Assembly: GCF_000745775.1 (NCBI RefSeq) | Contig: NZ_JQJY01000008.1 | Span: 248,001-312,000, forward strand | Origin: Flavobacterium sp. ASV13 | Lineage (GTDB): Bacteria > Bacteroidota > Bacteroidia > Flavobacteriales > Flavobacteriaceae | Length of the DNA: 64,000 bases | Direction: 5' to 3' | Shown here: one piece after another, positions 27,382-36,020 of the stretch | Position numbering within the stretch: the stretch's first letter is position 1 | Layout: every line of letters starts with the position of its first letter | Made by a program: the position numbers and the translations under genes | Notes under the pieces: model-generated | Seen by the model: only the letters and a program-made list of their open reading frames with translations | Told to the model about the DNA's origin: nothing | Databases searched by the model: none

Positions 27382-28518
27382 CTATTGGCTTAACTGTTGA
27401 ACTAAAGCCAAAACACGTTCAATAGTTTCATCAATTTCTTCTGAGGTTGTAAATCTTCCTAAACTGAAACGAATCGAACTCAAAGCATTTTCATCAGATA
27501 ATCCCAAAACTTTCAAGACATGCGAGGGCTCTGATGTAACTGCCGAGCAAGAAGAACCATTAGAAACCGAAATATTTCCCAAAGCCAAAATCAACTGCTC
27601 TGAATTTACACCCGGAAAACAGATATTTGAAGTATTGTAAATTCGCTTTTCCGAATTTCCGTTCACAAAAGAACCGTCAAAATGCAATAAACCAGTTTCT
27701 AGTTTATTACTTAATTTTTCAATTCGTTTTTGATCTTCTTTCATTTCGGCCAAAGCAATTTCGCTAGCTTTTCCTAAACCGATAATTCCCGGAACATTGA
27801 GTGTGCCGCTTCGTAATTTTCGTTGTTGATCGCCTCCATGTAATTGAGGTACGAGTTTAATTTTAGCTTTCGCCGAAATATAAAGCGCGCCAATGCCTTT
27901 TGGACCATAAAATTTATGCGCCGAAAAAGGCAAAAGATCAATCCCAAGAACCTGAACATCAATCTGAATTTTCCCGACAGCCTGAGTTGCATCACACATA
28001 AAAAGAGCACCTTTTGAATGCGCAATTTTGGATATTTCTGCAATATTTTGAAAAACACCGGTTTCATTATTAGCCATCATAATGCAGACTAATGCTGTTT
28101 TATCAGTAATATTTTGATTTAAAATTTCAAGATCTAAAATACCATTAGTAGCGACAGGTAAATAAGTGATTTCAAAACCGATGGTTTCCATAAACTCACA
28201 AGTTTTTAAAACGGCTTTATGTTCGGTTGCGACAGTAACAATATGTTTCCGGTTTTGATTTGCCAAACCTTTAATAGCAAGATTGATAGATTCTGTCGCT
28301 CCAGAAGTAAAAATGATTTCATCTTCCTGAGCACCAATAAGATTTGCGGTTTGCCATGCAGCATTTTCAACAGCTTCGTTTACAGTCAACCCTGCAAGAT
28401 GATTGCTTGTGGCATTTGCATAAGAATGCGTAAAATAAGGAAGCATTGCATTCAAAACTCGTTCATCTACACGGGTTGTAGCATTATTATCAAGATAGAT
28501 GATTGGCTGTTGCGACAT
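27382..28518 (-). CDS. Cysteine desulfurase (NifS/IscS type)
   Basis: This 378-residue PLP enzyme has IYLDNNATTRVD at the N-terminus, the TSGATESINLAIKG phosphate site, the PLP lysine in FSAHKFYGPKG (about residue 202) and the catalytic cysteine loop NGSSCSAV (about 325). It mobilises sulfur from cysteine as a persulfide. Its place between mocA and the molybdenum hydroxylase genes suggests a role in sulfurating the molybdenum site via XdhC, as known for NifS4 and XdhC of Rhodobacter capsulatus. A general Fe-S cluster role is the alternative, and the hydroxylase itself also needs clusters. It runs opposite to its neighbours. Confidence 0.93.
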   Translation of the reverse strand: MSQQPIIYLDNNATTRVDERVLNAMLPYFTHSYANATSNHLAGLTVNEAVENAAWQTANLIGAQEDEIIFTSGATESINLAIKGLANQNRKHIVTVATEHKAVLKTCEFMETIGFEITYLPVATNGILDLEILNQNITDKTALVCIMMANNETGVFQNIAEISKIAHSKGALFMCDATQAVGKIQIDVQVLGIDLLPFSAHKFYGPKGIGALYISAKAKIKLVPQLHGGDQQRKLRSGTLNVPGIIGLGKASEIALAEMKEDQKRIEKLSNKLETGLLHFDGSFVNGNSEKRIYNTSNICFPGVNSEQLILALGNISVSNGSSCSAVTSEPSHVLKVLGLSDENALSSIRFSLGRFTTSEEIDETIERVLALVQQLSQ

Positions 28519-28571
28519 AATTTTAGGTTGATCTTGTAAAAATAAAAAAATAAATCTGCTGTTCCTGTTTT

Positions 28572-28715
28572 TTTAACCGCAAAGAACGCAAGGTTTTTTA
28601 CTTAGTGATTTGCAAAATCGCAAAGTTCGCAAAGCTCTATCCATAAAGCTTTGCGAACTTTGCGTTTATTTGACATAATGAAGATTAAAATAACTTTGCG
28701 TGCTTTGCGGTTAAA
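28572..28715. repeat. GCAAAG-type inverted repeat, copy 2
   Basis: The outer arms TTTAACCGCAAAG (28572-28584) and CTTTGCGGTTAAA (28703-28715) are identical to copy 1. Inside is a perfect 18-bp stem, CGCAAAGTTCGCAAAGCT (28619-28636) with its complement at 28647-28664. It occupies nearly half of the 322-bp divergent gap 28519-28840. The remaining part has TAAATTTG at 28791-28798, a possible -7 element without a well-spaced -33. Confidence 0.75.
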
Positions 28716-28840
28716 CCACACCACGAAATTGTAATTATTCTAAATAAAGCTAATGTTTGAATTTTATAATTTTTTGTGGCGTAAGATTGTTAAATTTGTT
28801 AGAATAACTAAGATGTTTTGCTAATTTAAAAATAGACTGA

Positions 28841-29479
28841 ATGGCTTCTAAAAAAACAAATCAGAGTAAAGAAACAGAGGAAAATTCAAGTTCCCGCCGT
28901 GACTTTATAAAAAAATCAGGACTTCTTACCGCTCTCGCTTTTACGCCGCCTTCACTGGTTATGGCGTCTGAGAATAAATGGGATGAAAAAATAGCTGAAT
29001 ATTTAGAAACTGTTCCGCTTTCTATTGAAGTAAATGGTAAAAAACATAATCTTAATATCGAGCCCAGAACTACTTTGCTCGATTTACTAAGAGAACAATT
29101 GCATCTGACAGGAACTAAAAAGGGCTGCGACCACGGTCAATGTGGTGCCTGTACCGTACACGTAAACGGAACCCGAATTTTATCCTGTCTGACTTTGGCA
29201 ACTATACAGCAAAATGCTCAGGTTACTACAATCGAAGGACTTTCGAAAGGAAAAAAACTGCATCCAATGCAGGAAGCTTTCATCAAACATGATGGTTTTC
29301 AGTGTGGGTATTGTACGCCTGGTCAAATCATGTCGGGAATTGCCTGTATTAAAGAAGGGCATGCCAATACCAGAGAAGAAATTAGAGAATATATGAGTGG
29401 AAACATTTGTAGATGTGGTGCTTATCATAATATTGTTGATGCAATTACAGAAGTTAAGGAAGGAGGGATGCTATCATGA
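28841..29479 (+). CDS. 2Fe-2S subunit of PaoABC-like oxidoreductase, Tat-exported
   Basis: This 212-residue protein has a twin-arginine signal (SRRDFIKKSGLLTALAF, about 18-35). A ferredoxin-type 2Fe-2S domain (CDHGQCGACTVH, SCLTL) and a second all-helical 2Fe-2S domain (CGYCTPGQIMSG, GNICRCGAYHNI) follow. It carries electrons between the molybdenum centre and FAD. The Tat signal implies that the folded complex reaches the periplasm, as with E. coli PaoABC. The stop codon overlaps the start of the FAD-subunit gene (ATGA), which indicates coupled synthesis. Confidence 0.95.
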   Translation: MASKKTNQSKETEENSSSRRDFIKKSGLLTALAFTPPSLVMASENKWDEKIAEYLETVPLSIEVNGKKHNLNIEPRTTLLDLLREQLHLTGTKKGCDHGQCGACTVHVNGTRILSCLTLATIQQNAQVTTIEGLSKGKKLHPMQEAFIKHDGFQCGYCTPGQIMSGIACIKEGHANTREEIREYMSGNICRCGAYHNIVDAITEVKEGGMLS

Positions 29480-30456
29480 AAAATTTCCAAATAATTAAGG
29501 CTTTATCATCCAATTCGGCGGTTTCGAGCATCAGCAAAGAAAATTCGGCGATGTTTATTGCAGGGGGAACAAATCTTGTTGATTTGATGAAAAAAAACAT
29601 CGCTGCACCTGATAAATTGGTCGATATTACAGCTTTGGATTTAAAAAAAATAGAATTTTTAAGCGGAAAAGTATCAATTGGTGCATTGGCAAAAAATAGT
29701 CAGGTTGCAGAGGATAAAGCAATAAAAGAAAAACATCCTTTATTGGCTTTAGCTTTAGCTGCAGGAGCATCACAGCAAATTAGACATATGGCAACCGTGG
29801 GCGGAAATATGATGCAACGCACGCGCTGTTCGTATTTTTATAACACTGATATGCCTTGCAATAAAAGAGTTCCAAAAAGCGGATGTGGTGCTATAGGAGG
29901 TTCAAACAGAATGGCAGCAATTTTTGGCGCTTCTGAAAGCTGTATTGCAGTTCACCCAAGCGATATGTGTGTGGCTTTAGCAGCACTGAATGCAACAGTT
30001 TTAGTAGAAGGCCCAAAAGGTAAAAGACAAATTAAATTTACCGATTTTCATCGTTTGCCAGGAAACACACCTGAAAAAGACAATACACTTTTAGATAAAG
30101 AATTGATTACTTCAGTCGAAATTCCAGATAATAATTTCAATAAAAATGTACATTATTTGAAAGTCCGAGACAGAACGAGTTATGCTTTTGCATTAGTTTC
30201 TGTTGCTGTAGCTTTAGATATTCAAAACAATACAATAAATAGTGCACGTTTGGCAATGGGCGGTGTAGCACATAAACCTTGGAGGTTGACGGAAGCGGAA
30301 GAATTTCTGAAAGGAAAAACGATTTCTGAAACTACTTTTAGACAAGCAGCAAATTTGGCAATGAAGGGCGCAAAAAGTTACGGAGATAATGATTTCAAAT
30401 TGACTCTTGGACCAAATGCCATTGTAGAAGCATTAACTATAGCATCATCTAAATAA
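29476..30456 (+). CDS. FAD-binding subunit with extra 4Fe-4S-type cysteines
   Basis: The 326-residue protein has FIAGGTNLVDLMKKN (FAD pyrophosphate region), a second FAD loop HMATVGGNMMQRTRC, and a C-terminal CO-dehydrogenase flavoprotein domain. Between them is an insert with four cysteines, in RTRCSYF, DMPCNKR, KSGCGAIGG and ESCIAVHPSD, the pattern that binds a 4Fe-4S cluster in PaoB-type subunits. It lacks its own export signal and would travel with the Tat-bearing subunit. It starts within the stop codon of the 2Fe-2S gene and ends 7 bp before the molybdenum subunit gene. Confidence 0.94.
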   Translation: MKNFQIIKALSSNSAVSSISKENSAMFIAGGTNLVDLMKKNIAAPDKLVDITALDLKKIEFLSGKVSIGALAKNSQVAEDKAIKEKHPLLALALAAGASQQIRHMATVGGNMMQRTRCSYFYNTDMPCNKRVPKSGCGAIGGSNRMAAIFGASESCIAVHPSDMCVALAALNATVLVEGPKGKRQIKFTDFHRLPGNTPEKDNTLLDKELITSVEIPDNNFNKNVHYLKVRDRTSYAFALVSVAVALDIQNNTINSARLAMGGVAHKPWRLTEAEEFLKGKTISETTFRQAANLAMKGAKSYGDNDFKLTLGPNAIVEALTIASSK

Positions 30457-30463
30457 TTGAATT

Positions 30464-32665
30464 ATGAGCAAGACAAGTAATATTAATAGAGTAGATGGGT
30501 TTGCTAAAGTAACAGGTTCCGCTACTTATTCGGCGGAATATAAAACAGACGGGGTTGTTTATGCCTGTTTGGTAGGAAGTACGATTGCGAAAGGAAAAAT
30601 AAAAAGCATTGATACTAAAAAAGCAGAATGGGCTCCGGGAGTTTTGGCTGTAATTACACATTTGAATGTGGATAAACCATCTGGATATCAAAAAGCAAAA
30701 GACAAACATAATTTTGGACAGCCACTGCAGATTTTTAAAGATGATTCGATATTGTATTACGATCAGCCAATTGCACTTGTAATTGCTGATACTTTTGAGC
30801 GTATGCAATATGCAGCAAGTTTAATTAAGGCAGATTATCTTAAAGAAGAACACTCGACTGAACTTAAAAAAGCAGCCGATAAAGAAAAGAAAGTCGAAAC
30901 GGATAAAGGCAATGATTATCACCGTGGAGAACACGATGGTTATAAAAATGCTGAAGTTGTTTTAGAAACCGAATATACGATTCCGACGGAAGTTCATAAT
31001 CCAATGGAATTAGCCAATATAATCGCAAAATGGGAAGGAAATAAACCAATTTTATATACCAAAAGTCAAGGTGTTGAAGGAACGCGCAGAAGTGTAGCAG
31101 GAGTTTTTGATGTTCCTGCGGAAGATGTTGAGGTGCATGCAGAATATATTGGAGGCGCATTCGGAATGGGATTGCATACTTGGCCGTATGAAATTGCGGC
31201 TTTAATTGGTGCAAAAAAATTAAATCGCCCAGTGAAATTGGTTTTGCATCGCGAACAAATGTTTACGAATGTTGGTTTCCGACCTTATACCATTCAGAAA
31301 ATGGGGCTTGGAGCGACTAAAGATGGAAAACTCACTGGCTTGACACATGAAGCTGTTGCCATGACTTCAAGCTATGAAGATTTTATGGAAGGAACGGTAA
31401 ACATGTCCCGATTTATTTATGATTGTGCCAATGTTTCAACGCGTTATCGCATTGTGCCTTTGGATACTTGTACGCCAATCTGGATGCGTGGTCCGGGTGA
31501 GGCGACGGGTTCATTTGCTTTAGAATGTGCGATGGACGAAATGGCTTATAAACTAGATTTGGATCCGATCGAATTTCGTAAACGCAATTATGCCGAAAAA
31601 GATTTGGAACAAAATAAGCCTTGGAGCAGTAAATATCTTTTGGAATGCTATGAAGGCGGAATGGAACGCATTGGTTGGAAAAACCGTAAAAACAAACCGG
31701 GATCAGTTCGTGAAGGTGAATGGTTAGTAGGATACGGAATGGGAACTGGGACTTTTGGCTGTTATAGAAGTCCAACTTCAGTAAAAGCAAAATTCTCGGC
31801 TGATGGAAATTTAATACTTCAGTGTAGTGTAAATGACATGGGGCCAGGAACGGCAACAATGATGACGGCTATTGGTGCAGAAATTATGGGAATGCCTGTT
31901 GAAAATGTAATTATAGAAATGGGTAAAAGTGGTTTGCCGAAAGGACCAACACAAGGAGGATCGGCGACGACTTCATCTGTGGGTTCTGCAGTTCATGATT
32001 CTTGTAATTTATTGGTAAGCAAAATTCTTGGTTTAGCTAACGAAACTCCAACTTTTAAAGGAACTCCTATTGCAGATTTGATTTTTGCAAATGGTCTAAT
32101 TTCTTCAAAAAACAATTCAAAAACGGTTTCTTTAGCTTCATTATTGGCTGCAAATAAATTGGAAGATTTTGCAGTAGAAAACCAATCTAAAGGAAATGAA
32201 GAAGCTAAAAAATATTCAATTTATTCGTTTTCTGTCCACTTTGTAAAAGTTTTAGTGAATCCGAATATTGGAAAAATAAGGCTAGCTCATGTGGTTTCTT
32301 GTGCTGATATCGGAACTGTAATTAGTCAAAAAACTTCAGCAGGACAAATGTTCGGTGGAGCTGTTGGCGGAATCGGAATGGGATTAATGGAAGCTTTAGA
32401 AATTGATCATCGTTTCGGTCGTCCAATCAATAATAATTTCGCCGATTATCATGTTCCTGTAAATGCTGATATTGAAAAACAGGAAGTCTTTTTCGTAAAC
32501 AAAAAAGATCCAATCAGCAATCCAATGGGAACAAAAGGTTTAGGAGAAACAGCTTTAGTAGGAATGGCTCCTGCAATTGCAAATGCCGTTTTTAACGCAA
32601 CAGGAAAGCGTGTACGAGATTTGCCAATTACATTGGATAAGATTATTGATACTGTCAAGGTTTAG
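30464..32665 (+). CDS. Molybdopterin-binding catalytic subunit of PaoABC-like oxidoreductase
   Basis: This 733-residue protein has the aldehyde oxidase/xanthine dehydrogenase a/b hammerhead (RVDGFAKVTGSATYSAEY). Cofactor-binding segments are EYIGGAFGMGL, IWMRGPGEATGSFALE, QGGSATTSSVGSA and the C-terminal GTKGLGETALVGMAP with the base Glu695. It hydroxylates aldehydes or aromatic heterocycles at the molybdenum centre. The length matches PaoC. With the two preceding subunits it forms a complete enzyme, and a terminator follows. The real substrate is unknown; periplasmic aldehyde detoxification is the best analogy. Confidence 0.94.
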   Translation: MSKTSNINRVDGFAKVTGSATYSAEYKTDGVVYACLVGSTIAKGKIKSIDTKKAEWAPGVLAVITHLNVDKPSGYQKAKDKHNFGQPLQIFKDDSILYYDQPIALVIADTFERMQYAASLIKADYLKEEHSTELKKAADKEKKVETDKGNDYHRGEHDGYKNAEVVLETEYTIPTEVHNPMELANIIAKWEGNKPILYTKSQGVEGTRRSVAGVFDVPAEDVEVHAEYIGGAFGMGLHTWPYEIAALIGAKKLNRPVKLVLHREQMFTNVGFRPYTIQKMGLGATKDGKLTGLTHEAVAMTSSYEDFMEGTVNMSRFIYDCANVSTRYRIVPLDTCTPIWMRGPGEATGSFALECAMDEMAYKLDLDPIEFRKRNYAEKDLEQNKPWSSKYLLECYEGGMERIGWKNRKNKPGSVREGEWLVGYGMGTGTFGCYRSPTSVKAKFSADGNLILQCSVNDMGPGTATMMTAIGAEIMGMPVENVIIEMGKSGLPKGPTQGGSATTSSVGSAVHDSCNLLVSKILGLANETPTFKGTPIADLIFANGLISSKNNSKTVSLASLLAANKLEDFAVENQSKGNEEAKKYSIYSFSVHFVKVLVNPNIGKIRLAHVVSCADIGTVISQKTSAGQMFGGAVGGIGMGLMEALEIDHRFGRPINNNFADYHVPVNADIEKQEVFFVNKKDPISNPMGTKGLGETALVGMAPAIANAVFNATGKRVRDLPITLDKIIDTVKV

Positions 32666-32689
32666 AAAATAATATATTTATAAAATTTA

Positions 32690-32723
32690 AAATCCGTCTG
32701 ATTATTGCAGACGGATTTTTTTA
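32690..32723 (+). terminator. Rho-independent terminator of the oxidoreductase operon
   Basis: AAATCCGTCTG (32690-32700) pairs with CAGACGGATTT (32708-32718) around a seven-base loop, followed by a T-run to 32722. Confidence 0.85.
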
Positions 32724-32737
32724 TGCATCAAAGCTAA

Positions 32738-32770
32738 TTTGAAAGAAAAGTATTGTAATTTACATTTTGT
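32738..32770 (+). promoter_or_regulatory. Probable promoter of the toxin island
   Basis: TTTG (32738-32741) precedes TACATTTTG by about 19 bp, close to the -33/-7 pattern. The 16-mer GTAATTTACATTTTGT (32755-32770) is repeated exactly at 59877-59892, upstream of the HAD gene, which supports a functional core. The start codon is 33 bp downstream. Confidence 0.4.
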
Positions 32771-32802
32771 AAGAAAATTATCTTAATTTAGGTGAAAAAA
32801 TT

Positions 32803-33294
32803 ATGAGCGGAAAACATGTAGTAGTTCAAGGTGCAACGCTAAAATGTAAGTTTAGTGAAAAGCCTCAAACGGATATTTTAAAAGTAAAATCACAAAATAA
32901 ACATTTTGCAAATGACAAAGATGCATCAAAAAAGCTAATTGCAACCACGAAAGAAATAGGACAAACTTTAGAGAAAAACACCTTTGGTAATTGTAAACTG
33001 CAGCCTACCGGAAGTAGTTACAAACCTTGCCAGGCTGTAATAAATCAATGGAGTGCTTTCTACGAAAAAGTGACCCTAAGTAATCAGGGCAAAATATTAG
33101 TTGAAGACAGTAAAGCAACCTGTCCAATTGGAGGGCCAGACTGCATAAGCGTTGTTAAACATGGGCAGAAGGTAGAGCTAAGTAAGCAGAATTTCAAAAA
33201 CGCAAACGAGCTTTTGAGTAATCAAATCAATCCATTAGTTAATATGGCTGAATTTAAAGAGCGTTTAGAAGATCAGGATTCAATTTGTAAGTAA
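32803..33294 (+). CDS. DUF4280 PAAR-like tip protein
   Basis: The 163-residue protein starts MSGKHVVVQGATLKCKFSE, the typical opening of DUF4280 proteins, which are PAAR-like spike tips linked to contractile secretion systems. Cysteines at KCKF, GNCKL, KPCQ, ATCPIGGPDC could bind a metal at the spike apex. There is no signal peptide, as expected for a cytoplasmically loaded tip. It lies 11 bp before the large effector gene, so it probably carries that effector on a type VI-like (Bacteroidota T6SS-iii) spike. No structural secretion genes are in the window. Confidence 0.85.
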   Translation: MSGKHVVVQGATLKCKFSEKPQTDILKVKSQNKHFANDKDASKKLIATTKEIGQTLEKNTFGNCKLQPTGSSYKPCQAVINQWSAFYEKVTLSNQGKILVEDSKATCPIGGPDCISVVKHGQKVELSKQNFKNANELLSNQINPLVNMAEFKERLEDQDSICK

Positions 33295-33305
33295 ATAAAA
33301 GCATC

Positions 33306-36020
33306 ATGTCAGATTTTAAAATAATAGGAAATCCAAATCCTGTAGTTGGAGTTCTTGAGATATTTACTGTAAGTGATTTTTTTGAGAAAGCTCAAAATAG
33401 TCCTTTTAGCGAAGAAAATAGTTTTTCTTATAATCCTGTTTTTTGGGAAGTTTATGTTTTAGAATTGGGTAAATGGCGAAAAACAAAAGAGAATGATAAA
33501 AGAGGAAATAAGGTATCTTATACTTTTTTGGAAAAAAGCCTGACAAGAAATGGTATTCGTATTTTGGCAAGAAAAGGCGATAAAGTAGCTCGACTCGATA
33601 TAAAACCACTATCAGCACAGCCAAAAATTGATCATATCGAACTATTAGATAAAAACGGATCTAGAATAAAAGGACGTTTATCATACGGACAAACCGTTAA
33701 AGCAAGGGTATTTTGTCTTAACATGGAAAGACGCAGAGTATCGGTTACCATGTGGGAAGATGATGTAAAAGGTGCTGGGCATAATAAAGCCAATGAAAAA
33801 AACTTTATAGAAACACTTTCTGGAATTGTGAAATTCGGAAAGGCGGATATTGATTTTCTTTTAAAACCAAGCTTTGCAAAAATTGCTGAAAGAGGAGGTC
33901 ACGAAAAAGATAAAATTCATGAGTTTTATGTAACCGCAGAGTACAAAGATGGCAAAATAGCCAGCAATAATATCAATGTAAATGCGCTTGAAACACCAGT
34001 TGCTCCTTACAAAGGAAAAACAACTCCGCATCAGGCTGTTAAAAACAAGACCACAGACCAGAAACCTAAAAATGATTCACAAAAACCTAACGTGCCAACT
34101 GCTACAAAAGCAGTGAAGGGTAAAATTAATGCTGTACATATTACTGATATAAATGGAAATCAGATAAAAGGTAAATTCAGAGAAAAACAGATCAAGGTTT
34201 TAATAAATTCAACAGGATTAGCAGGAAAAGAGGTTTGCCTTAAATTATACGATGACGATTTGGTTAGCAATGACTTGTTGTTTACTGATAATTTCACTAT
34301 TAAATCTGACTTTCATATAGTAACGGTACAATTAGATACTATACCAAGAAGTCTAGGCGGAAGCAATTGGGCTGAAGGAAACGAGCAGGAATTATTTACT
34401 GAGATCGAAGTTTTACAAACTCATGATTTTATTAAAAGTGCTGTTGTTGATGTTGATGCTACGGTTTTTAAGCAGGATCCTGTGGAAACAATTAATAATG
34501 TTTTGAAGGTTGATGTGGCAGAAGATGAAAAGGATGAAAAGGAAAATAATTGTGGAGAAAAATATTGTATAAAAAAAGGAGATAAAAGTGAATTAATTAG
34601 AGAAATAAATATTCGATTAGCAGGATTTGGAGGAAATGTACCTACAAATGAATTTACAGATCGAACAGAAAAAATGATTAAGCAATTTCAGCGAGATTAT
34701 ATGAAGGTTCCAGAAACTGGAAAAGTTTGTGGGAATGTTCTTGTAGCTATTGATGACTTTTCTGAAAAATTTGATATTTCTAATAAATTCTGGGAACAAA
34801 TTAAATGTAGTTGTGGTACAAAAAATAAAAAAGCTATTAGTAAATTAAGGGGTATAGAAGAACTTAATTCTTGCGGAGGATTTGGTGATCATACAGGGAA
34901 AGGCACTTACGGGAAACATGATAAAACTGAAGCTTATCATAGATATGAATATCCAGGTATACATAGATCTTTATTGTTTGGTATTAAGGCGTTACAATTT
35001 TATTTTAGTAAACAAGATACATACAAAATAGATCATGTTACCTCAGGCTATAGATGTCGTTTTAAAAACTACAGTTCGACAAATCACCAAGGAAAGGCAA
35101 TAGATATACAATTTAGTAAAGGAAAGTGGGAAATTAGAGGAGAGCAGAAGAAAAATTTAGAACCTTTAAGAGATATAAGAGATAGTATTTATATAAAATA
35201 TTTAGGAGCTCAAAAAGAATGGCCAGGAGATAATGTTTACTCAATTGAACCGATTGATTTACTATATGATAAAAAAGGTAATTTAAGATATGATCACACT
35301 TTTAGTTGGATTCATATGGATGTCAGAGAATTTGATTCAATTTATCTAGAAGATAAATATTTCTCTAAGAGTTCATCTGTTTTAAATGGAAAATCTATTA
35401 TTCAAACGGCTAAAGAAAGTGGTTTTGATAAAACATGTACTTGTCTTAAAGGATTTGCCGTAAATAGTACTAATAAAGAAACTAGAGATTTAAATAAAAG
35501 AGTCGATCCGAAAACATTAAAAACATCAAAAAAAGGAATAGAATTTATAAAAGGATGGGAAGGCACAACAATTGTAAATGGTAAACATGTACCATATAAC
35601 GATTCTGAATACTATTGTACTATAGGTTATGGACATTTAATTGAAAAAGAAAGATGTGAAAAGATAGTAATTCCTCAAAAATTTAAAAATGGAATTACTG
35701 AAAGTGAAGCTGAAGTATTATTTGCTCAAAGATTACTAGAATTTGAAAAATCTGTACAAAGAGATATAAAAGTAAAATTATTTCAATATGAATTTGATGC
35801 TTTAGTGAGTTTAGTTTTTAATTCAGGTCCGGAATTTTTAAACATTGGTGGTAAAAATAAAAAAGAAACAAAAATTAAAATAAATATAAATAACGAAGAT
35901 TATTCTGGAGGAGCAGATGAATTTTCAGATGTTACGAATGGAGGAACTTCTGGGTTAATTAAAAGAAGAAAAGCAGAAATTAACATGTTTAAAAATAACG
36001 TATATGATTCTAAACACTAA
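33306..36020 (+). CDS. Modular peptidoglycan-degrading effector (Ig-like, PG-binding, M15, GH24)
   Basis: This 904-residue protein has no signal peptide, so it depends on a secretion machine. Residues 1-100 are a delivery-type region. Two Ig-like repeats (about 105-230 and 275-395) share the motif NG..IKG.......K. A peptidoglycan-binding domain (IKKGDKSELIREIN, about 420-490) follows. Next is an M15-type peptidase with zinc triad His594, Asp600 and His670 (NHQGKAIDIQ, SWIHMDV). The C-terminus is a GH24 lysozyme with Glu752 in KGWEGT and TIGYGH. It should cut both peptide stems and glycan strands. From about residue 410 onward the DNA is visibly more AT-rich and uses more ATA/AGA codons than the front part, a sign of a transferred toxin module. 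Its end overlaps the first immunity gene by 17 bp. Confidence 0.88.
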   Translation: MSDFKIIGNPNPVVGVLEIFTVSDFFEKAQNSPFSEENSFSYNPVFWEVYVLELGKWRKTKENDKRGNKVSYTFLEKSLTRNGIRILARKGDKVARLDIKPLSAQPKIDHIELLDKNGSRIKGRLSYGQTVKARVFCLNMERRRVSVTMWEDDVKGAGHNKANEKNFIETLSGIVKFGKADIDFLLKPSFAKIAERGGHEKDKIHEFYVTAEYKDGKIASNNINVNALETPVAPYKGKTTPHQAVKNKTTDQKPKNDSQKPNVPTATKAVKGKINAVHITDINGNQIKGKFREKQIKVLINSTGLAGKEVCLKLYDDDLVSNDLLFTDNFTIKSDFHIVTVQLDTIPRSLGGSNWAEGNEQELFTEIEVLQTHDFIKSAVVDVDATVFKQDPVETINNVLKVDVAEDEKDEKENNCGEKYCIKKGDKSELIREINIRLAGFGGNVPTNEFTDRTEKMIKQFQRDYMKVPETGKVCGNVLVAIDDFSEKFDISNKFWEQIKCSCGTKNKKAISKLRGIEELNSCGGFGDHTGKGTYGKHDKTEAYHRYEYPGIHRSLLFGIKALQFYFSKQDTYKIDHVTSGYRCRFKNYSSTNHQGKAIDIQFSKGKWEIRGEQKKNLEPLRDIRDSIYIKYLGAQKEWPGDNVYSIEPIDLLYDKKGNLRYDHTFSWIHMDVREFDSIYLEDKYFSKSSSVLNGKSIIQTAKESGFDKTCTCLKGFAVNSTNKETRDLNKRVDPKTLKTSKKGIEFIKGWEGTTIVNGKHVPYNDSEYYCTIGYGHLIEKERCEKIVIPQKFKNGITESEAEVLFAQRLLEFEKSVQRDIKVKLFQYEFDALVSLVFNSGPEFLNIGGKNKKETKIKININNEDYSGGADEFSDVTNGGTSGLIKRRKAEINMFKNNVYDSKH

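Noticed and set aside
28572..28715. GCAAAG repeats as a CRISPR array
   Set aside because: There are no uniform repeats with equal-length unique spacers and no cas genes; the words are mirrored into hairpins.
31413..31859. Antisense 148-codon frame in the molybdenum subunit gene
   Set aside because: It overlaps conserved cofactor motifs on the other strand and has no protein-like features of its own.
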